Of a stretch of 64,000 nt of DNA, positions 57,340 to 64,000 are shown piece by piece. The DNA lies in the NCBI GenBank assembly GCA_037893225.1, contig JAZGUH010000709.1:186001-250000 (forward strand), given 5' to 3'. Every line of letters starts with the position of its first letter. The stretch's first letter is position 1. This stretch comes from Hippasteria phrygiana. Taxonomy: Eukaryota > Echinodermata > Asteroidea > Valvatida > Goniasteridae. Both the position numbers and the translations under genes were made by a program. The notes below the pieces were generated by a model that was not told the origin of the DNA, searched no databases, and saw only the letters and a list, made by a program, of their open reading frames with translations.

Positions 57340-57690
57340 ACTGCAAAATTGAATAGTAATGAGCTGGTCAGTTTGTGGTGACTTGGGCGGTTTTATGGAG
57401 TCCTCTAAAGTGGCGCACTTCGGCGTTTCCCCTAATTTCGTCAGATAGTTTTAACTAACTTCTTGTTTGGTCAAACTCATCCAGTTGAATATTGGTACTA
57501 TTACCTTAATAAAACTTGCTTCGTGAATCATGTAACTTTTTTAATTTCTTGATATTTTGTTCATAAGTCAATAATATGGTGCCGGCGGTTGTCTGACGTG
57601 GCGGCCTTGAATAAACTTCAATCAATTTCAAATTTTAGAGTTGACCAACTATGATTAATCATTACCTCCGTTCATATACCCAACTTCGTG
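57340..57690. repeat. Dispersed repeat, copy 2 (pair with 49690)
   Basis: Same orientation as 49690-50060 (GGCGCACTT, GTCAGAT.GTTTTAAC, ATTGGTACTATTACCTTAAT). It lies just outside the Harbinger element. Confidence 0.7.
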
Positions 57691-60300
57691 TCCTATTTGA
57701 AATTATAAATCGGATAATCGAGCCGATGTAACATTTTCCTCGTGATTTTGAAACGGGTCAGTTTCTGTGCAATTTTGGGTAAACTATTACTCAGGCAAGG
57801 CGCAAGAGGAAAACTCAAAAGTCCACTACGTTTATAGACCATAGAGAGCAAACAACAAGGGCCAGGCCCGTAGCCAGACTTGGAAGTGGGGGGGGGGGGG
57901 GGGGGGGGTCTTTTCAAGTGAAAGTGGATGTGTTTCAGATTTTTTTTCAAAATGTTTTGGGCCCCGCAAGATAATTTAGAAAAGCGGTGGTGTGGTGTGT
58001 GGCTAGAAATCTCTGTTGGCTCCCCTTACGCCTGTATTGTACTAATAGGCCACATTATATCGCCGCTGTCAATTTATGCGACGATAAAAAAAATGTCAAG
58101 CGGACCATACAGCAAAAAGAAAGGGGGTGGGGTGGTCGTCCGACCCCTCCGCCCCCCACCCCCCTTAGCATGGAAATTCATCCTTGATAAAAACATGATT
58201 ACCAACCAAATTTGTATTACTTGTGACTGGTAGTCAGATGTTTGCTTATCATGAAAATCACATTGAATTTTGGCTAGTATTGTAGTAACCTGTTTTTAAT
58301 AAGGCAGACGTTTTTGTGCAAAGCAAACTTTTGTGCTTAGCAGCTTCATGAAATCTGCCCCTGTTATTTGCTCTATGGTTAGACGACGCGCCACTAAATC
58401 ATACGGGCCCACCATCATTACTGTCCCCCATAGGCCTATTTTTGGGGCAGAGAGGGGATGAAAAATCCTGCCTCGAACTCAGTGATATAAGTGTTTATAG
58501 TATAAGAAAAATCTTCCCTCTCCTAGGCTTTTAAACTATTTTGAATATTTTTTTCTCAGCTGTTTTTGGAGATGCTATATACACAGTGTACAAACCACAG
58601 ACTGCACTGGGAGTAACTTCGTAACGTCTTGCTCAGTCTGTGGTTTGCATTGAAAAAAATGCATTTTTCGTCATCAAATTTCGGTAGAAATGTCAAAGAG
58701 AGGGGAGAATGATATATTCCAATATATTCCAGTGTCAAAATTCATAATTTTCGTCAAAAACTGTTTCTAAAAGTGTGTCAAAAATTGAAGTGTAACCCCT
58801 TAGTACCACTACCTAATATGTTGAGCGTTGACGCGCGTGCATTTGCTCTACGCCTGTAGTAAAAACTGGAAGATTCAAAAATTTTAACTGACGGGCCCAG
58901 TCCACACAAAAATGACTCAAAACCGTGGAATACCTATTTGGGTATTAGAATTACTTTAAAAAACCCAAATTTACTGTGAAGTTATTAAAATAAATCGATT
59001 TTCTGTGAGGCATGCAAAATTTCAATTTATGGGTTATTCTGTGACAGGCCAGACATGTTTCTGAAGCTGGCAGAAAAGTTTTTAAAAATCTGACTTTACT
59101 TTTTGTTAAAGCATGATATTACGACACTGCTCTCAATATTCCAGCAAATTTTGAGACTATACAGGAATTTGTTATTTTTTTGTCAACCTAAAGAAATCAG
59201 TAAGGGTCATTCTGTGACATTCTACTATTTGTAATTTCTCGTTGAAATTGAGGTCTTCCGGCAACATTAACTTATGTGTGGTAGGTTGATCTAATTGAAT
59301 TGTTCAAGTCCACTTTTACCATGTTGCAATATAAAGAAGGTACAAATAAACACAAAGGGAGTAATTTATAAAAACGGGTCTGGCCCTACGGAGCTGGACA
59401 GTCTTTGCATAAAGAGGGCGCCACGTTTTCTCAGTCTGTGGTTTCTGAGCGACCAGAGAATACGATCCTCGTTCAGGAATTTTTAAAATCCGAAATTCAT
59501 TAAATATAGCTAATTATACATGTTGAAAAGTTAATCATTGTTAGAATTTTCTTAAATTTAATTAGGAAACTGAATTAATTTTATCAATTAAACAACATTT
59601 AGACCCTTATTTTACGTTTACAATTTTTTTTTGTCAGCCACCTCGCAAACCGCATAAATACAGACCTAATGCGATCAATTCTAGCAAAATTGGCCGATGA
59701 CCGAAATCGCCATGTATCACACATGGCAATTTTAAAGTTCTACCTCAATGCTCGCTTATGCACTTGGTATATTGTCAAGGCCAGGGCGTAAGGGGGAGGG
59801 GGATTTAGGGGGCCGTCCATAAAGTACGTACACACAAGGGGGGGGGGGGGGGGGTTGTTGACTTGGGTCCAAGCAATGCGTATCGTACGCAACCGACAAT
59901 TTGCTTTTAATGAACTGTCTTGAAATCAATGTACTATCTCATATAAATAACTACCAGGACCACCTCCCTCCCCCCCCCCAATAATAATAAAAAAACTGTT
60001 GCCTGTTCATCTGTTGTTTTTTGGACATATACACATAATGCTATTTCAAGCACCGCGCCCTTGCATACAAAACTGGAATCTACCCCTCCCCACCTGCTTT
60101 GCATGCAGAGTCTTTTGTTAAACAAAAACAAGGCACCTTTAAACCATTTTTGGTGTCACTTAGTCCTAAAATATTGCTGAAATAAGGATTCCCTTGTCAC
60201 ATTGAAGATAGCTATAACCTCCCCCCCCCCCAACCCCACACAATCTGGCCACCCCACTGCAGTCTACTGTTGTATGTTGATCTGATCTTAGTATTTTGTA
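57691..60300. other. No gene recognised; CAGTCTGTGGTTT motifs
   Basis: Contains G runs at 57890-57908 and 59838-59855. AAACCACAGACTG at 58592 and its complement at 58634 make a hairpin; a further copy is at 59432. TTATTCTGTGACA-type words at 59035 and 59208 are inverted relative to 61666-61757. No coding evidence. Confidence 0.45.
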
Positions 60301-60312
60301 TGTAAAGGCAAT

Positions 60313-60580
60313 AGAGTACCGAACTGATGACGTCAATCAATGCAATGTTAAAAACCAAAATAGATTCTAAACTGCATTTGTTTGGAACCAGTTGTCGCGC
60401 CAACTGACGTCAGACTTCGCTACTCTATAGAGCACCGAAGTGATGACGTCAATGCAATGTTTGGAACCAGAATACTTTTGTTATGTGTTTGCATGACTGG
60501 CTGTTAACAAAGGAACAGTCGAAATTTACATTTGTTTGGAACCAGTTGTCATGCCAACTGACGTCAGACTTCGGTACTCT
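60313..60580. mobile_element. Two adjacent MITEs of the AGAGTACCGAAGT family
   Basis: Copy 1 spans 60313-60426 and copy 2 60429-60580. They have the same ends as the 5036-5148 insertion and share a single AT between them (60427-60428). Copy 2 has a longer, different centre. Both contain TGATGACGTCAAT and CCAACTGACGTCAGACTTCG. Confidence 0.85.
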
Positions 60581-60601
60581 ATAGACCCCTGCAGCCTGAA
60601 C

Positions 60602-60738
60602 TGATGACGTAACGCTTTGTTTACATGTGCACTTTGCTATGGAGCTTCGAATTTGTTGTTGCACCCCCCCCTCCCCCTCCTCGATCAATTGTCCCCACCA
60701 TAAGAAAGCGCACATGTAAACAAAGTGTTACATCATGT
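60602..60738. repeat. Foldback (GATGACGTAACGCTTTGTTT arms)
   Basis: GTAACGCTTTGTTTACATGT on the left pairs with ACATGTAAACAAAGTGTTAC on the right. The centre holds a C-rich stretch. Confidence 0.75.
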
Positions 60739-60809
60739 GTTCTGAGTTTTTTCAATGAGAGTGGAATCATAATTTACTGGTGTTGCAATGTTTGTCGTAA
60801 CTGGCGTAT

Positions 60810-60835
60810 GGAGGGGGGGGGGGGGGGGGGGGGGG
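60810..60835. repeat. Poly(G) tract
   Basis: A G run of over 20 bases beside a CGCCCGC patch. Confidence 0.85.
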
Positions 60836-61863
60836 GCCGCCCGCTTTCTGATTGTTTGTTTGGGGGGAGGGCATTCTGCTTCTTGGAAAAAAATTGATCC
60901 AGCGTTGGCGTTTAAAAAATACAAACAAAACCGGAGTTAGTATGTCCGCGCCTTTGTCACCTGGAAAAATTTATTTTCCGAACCGAATTGCTACTTTGAT
61001 CTAGGCCGCTATTATCCACAGACGATAAGTAACAGATGAACAATTTGCAAAAGGTGGATTACAAACGGGACGCTCCTAATCCATATAAACAGTGTTAATC
61101 AATCTTGCGAATTTATTTTTAAAAACATGAACAAGACAAGATAGTTGTGTAACCCCCCCCCCCCCCCCCGGCGAAAATTAAACCCTTTTTAACTGAAAGT
61201 GTTATTTAAAAACTTCAAAGACCTCAGGACTTATTTTGCAAACATTTCAAACACACTTACATGTATTTACATACAAATAAGTCACTCGGCAGCCAGCTAT
61301 AGGCCTACTCAATGTATTATCTTAGAAAAAATGAACATAATAAGAACGAAAAGGTTACTATATTTGCCTGTTGTGATTACACAATCACTATACGTTCTGA
61401 GAGATCACTTTTAAAGAAGTACATACAAAATGGCATTCCGAATACAATGTCAGACCGATCTTGCAAAACCACAGACTGAGAAAAAAGCCGAAAATTTCAT
61501 TTGAAGGTAAACAAATGCACAATGTATTTCAAAATAACCCTAAAAATATATCTATTCATAATAGCAGTTTTGAGAAAAATGTATCCAGTATATATAACAC
61601 TACAAATAATATAAATATTTCAGTAAATTTATAGTTATTTCCGAGCCTACCACCTTAATATACTGATCCACAGAATAACCCGTGTCACAAAATGACCCAA
61701 ACCACAGACTGCGCTGCCCGACGCTACGCAATCCACAGAATAACCCAAAATTCGGTTATTCTGTGGTTCACCGACAACATTGCTGAACCACAAACTGCAG
61801 CGGCTTGTGCACATGTCTATGGGAGCTGTAAGGGCTAAGACCGTCTAGGGAATTTTGCAAGTT

Positions 61864-61885
61864 CCGCTCGCGAAATCGCGAGCAG
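61864..61885. promoter_or_regulatory. GCTCGCGAAATCGCGAGC palindrome upstream of the helicase gene
   Basis: A perfect 8-bp palindrome arm pair (GCTCGCGA / TCGCGAGC) about 170 bp before the helicase ATG, in a CpG-containing stretch. It resembles known TCTCGCGAGA-type promoter elements of animals. A promoter role is inference only. Confidence 0.3.
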
Positions 61886-62043
61886 AACTGTGTGGCATTT
61901 GCATGCGCGTGTGACGTCACTGTATTATCGCATGTAAATAGCCAACACTCACTAGTCTGGTTTCTGTACTCACGTGGGGTTTACGTGTACGTACGTATGA
62001 ACGTGCAGCGCAGTACCAAGCCATTCGTTGTTTGTTGGGGAAA

Positions 62044-62516
62044 ATGTCTGACCGCGTGGACCAAGCGATCGATTTTACAGCAAACAAACTGGGCTTTGGA
62101 AAGCTAAAAAGTCATCAGATCAGTGCCATTCATCAATTTGTACGTGGCCATGATTTGTTTGTTAATTTACCAACGGGATTTGGCAAGAGTGTAATTTTTC
62201 AAGCTGCTCCATTGGTCTTAGAAGATTTCTTGAACGAAGTAACCGAAGGTAAACAGGAGAAAGCGCTGGTTATTGTCGTCGTGCCATTGAAAGCCCTGGC
62301 CGTTGATCAGTTACATCGTGCTGAACATCTGGGACTGAAGTCGGCAGATATAACGTCTGATATTCCAGATCACATTTTGGAACAATCCGAAGATATCTCA
62401 ATCCTGTTTGCCAGTCCAGAATCACTCTGCTCAGAACGTGGAAAAGAGCTACTTCAATCTGTCCGGAGTAGATGCTACGGATTGTTTGTGGATGAGAGTC
62501 ACTGCGTGTCAAAGTG
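62044..62516 (+). CDS. RecQ-like DNA helicase, exon 1
   Basis: ATG at 62044 with A at -3. The protein begins MSDRVDQAIDFTANKLGFGK. Motif 0 is LKSHQISAI (residues 21-29) and Walker A is LPTGFGKS (42-49). Then come VVVPLKALAVDQL (motif Ia region), ILFASPESL (Ib) and FVDESHCVSKW with the DExH box D150-E151-S152-H153. The order and wording are those of the RecQ family of 3'-5' DNA helicases. The donor GTGAGT splits the tryptophan codon (TG|G). It is either a host gene or a domesticated or transposon-linked helicase; the frame is clean. Confidence 0.88.
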
Positions 62517-63132
62517 GTGAGTGACAAAACATTCATGGGAAAGATTTTACTTATAATACCATGAATACCCCCACCAAAATCGGTCAGGAACAGCAAAGCC
62601 TAAGAGAAAGATTTTACTGTAAAAAGTGTAATACCCCCACCAAAATGGATCAGGAACAGCAAAATCTTAGAAAATAAACAACCCTCCTTATTGATTACAA
62701 ACATGTGGCACAACTTATTTCAAGATTTATGTCAACAACATCTTTTTTTTAATGAGACAGAAATCAACCTTGTATTTGAGTGAACATACACTGTGCACTG
62801 TACCAAGAACATCTAACACAGAAAACAAAATTTCTTCCCCTATATTGCACAAAAAATATTTAAAACCCTAAATGAGAAAAGACTGCTCCAAATTTCATTG
62901 ACAGTCATTCGCACGGTGCATTTTCTAGTGAACTAGAACTACATGTACATGCACACAACACTTTTACCCTAAAACTTCAATTACCTGAACTACATGTTTT
63001 TAGCCCCACTATCGCAGGCTGATCAGGAAGCAATTGATAGGCGCATAACATTCGAATTGCGAACTGAACAAAACCAAATACCTTTCCTATATTTCAGATT
63101 GTATATCATTTCCTCTTTTCTGCTTTGATCAG

Positions 63133-63607
63133 GGGACACTCATCAGGACAGAGCAGTGCCTTTCGGAAGTGCTATGGGCAGCTTGGTGAGCTTCGTTCTG
63201 TGCTGAAAGGGTCAACCAGCATCATTGCCTTGACAGCTACTGCGACCAGAAATGTCAGAAAAACAGTCGTGCACAGTTTAGCACTTAGAAACTACTTTCT
63301 CATCGAGGAGAGCCCTGAACGCACAAACATAAAGTATGTTGTTGTTAAGTCCAAATTGAAGGACTTTCAGCTCACCTTCAACTGGATAGCAGAAGAAATT
63401 GCTGAAAAAGGAATTTCCACTGAGCGTACAATTTTGTACTGCCAGTCAAGGAAATGCGTCGGTGAACTTTACTCACTCTTCTATTCTGTCCTCCCGAAAG
63501 ATGCACACAGGTTCTTTGACATGTATCACACAAACACAGAGTCAGATGTGCAGAAGAGAATCATTGACAGTTTTGCATGTGGAGACGGGGAGGTTAGAGT
63601 GCTATTC
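63133..63607 (+). CDS. RecQ-like DNA helicase, exon 2
   Basis: The acceptor GATCAG ends at 63132; the first base completes Trp, giving WGHSSGQSSAFRKCYGQLGE, then IIALTATATRNVRKTVV (motif III TAT), ESPERTNIKYVVVKSK (domain 2 start), TILYCQSRKCVGELYSLF (motif IV), FDMYHTNTESDVQKRIIDSF and GEVRVLF. RecQ helicases continue with (V/I)ATxAFGMGVD, so the exon probably ends at 63607 before GTGGGT; the next exon is not in the window or not recognised up to 64000. The intron 62517-63132 shares sequence with 41745-42110. Confidence 0.87.
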
Positions 63608-64000
63608 GTGGGTTTAAATCCCGCCCTAGTAAGCCTATGTGGTTTTTTTACACTGGCTCTCTGAAAGCACCGAGTATACAGTGCTTCATATATTATGTCG
63701 GGACAAAGCAAAAGAGAAAAGCAGTCTCAAGCATGCTTAAAATCCTGCATGGCACCTGGTGTGCTTTTTTTTCTTCGAAATAACTGGAAATGTGTAACCC
63801 TAACCTTGCCAGATGCAGCACAATGCATACATGTACATGTATGTGCTGACAGCTCAACTTTGCTGCACTCTGCACACAAGTCAATGTGACAAGTCAATGT
63901 GACAAAGTATGCAATATGATGCGTCTGGCAGGGTTCTACATGTACATGTACATGTAGCAAAAATGCCATGAAGGGTTAGGGATATGTTTTTTTTTTCCCC
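63608..64000. other. Intron of the helicase gene
   Basis: ACATGTACATGT repeats at 63825-63845 and 63935-63957; no further exon seen. Confidence 0.5.

Overview
The window is nuclear DNA from an invertebrate animal, most likely a marine deuterostome or similar invertebrate. Evidence: spliced genes with GT-AG introns, CR1-like and RTE-like LINEs, Penelope-like elements (PLEs), a PIF/Harbinger transposon with both of its genes, tRNA-derived SINE remnants, many foldback elements and frequent ACATGTA words. Nothing bacterial or viral is evident. The species is not determined.

One host gene dominates. A group II pyridoxal-phosphate (PLP) decarboxylase of the aromatic amino acid / tyrosine / histidine decarboxylase family runs on the minus strand from 35660 down past position 1. 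Nine coding exons were found by reading frame, splice sites and phase: 35460-35660, 15225-15338, 14056-14178, 8432-8566, 3493-3603, 2790-2822, 1802-1963, 791-884 and 1-90. Phases join perfectly except between 1802 and 884, where the exon that should carry the PLP-binding lysine cannot be found. A dead tandem copy of coding exon 2 lies at about 15385-15481. A second host-type gene, a RecQ-like DNA helicase, starts at 62044 on the plus strand (exons 62044-62516 and 63133-63607) and leaves the window. A decayed relative of it lies at 41740-43265.

Layout. 1-15 kb: decarboxylase exons with introns filled by a CR1-like LINE holding two nested DNA elements, terminal-inverted-repeat (TIR) elements, a SINE and a PLE (10815-13469). 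15-20 kb: an RTE-like LINE interrupted at a TTAA site by an element carrying a THAP zinc-finger exon. 19.7-26.7 kb: low-complexity DNA and several tandem arrays (240 bp, about 400 bp, about 200 bp, 21 bp) inside the first coding intron. 27.5-41 kb: TIR and foldback elements, including one with 9-bp target duplications and iterons, and an 11-bp tandem array. 41-53 kb: the helicase relic and dispersed repeats. 53.8-57.2 kb: a Harbinger transposon with frameshifted transposase and intact two-exon MADF/Myb-like partner. 57-62 kb: repeats upstream of the RecQ-like gene.

Most of the biology here is nested transposition. In three places, removing an inserted element with one copy of its target duplication restores a LINE reverse-transcriptase frame, which fixes the element ends precisely. 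Poly(G)/poly(C) runs of 10-38 bases occur at more than twenty places. All identities rest on reading the sequence; no database search was possible.
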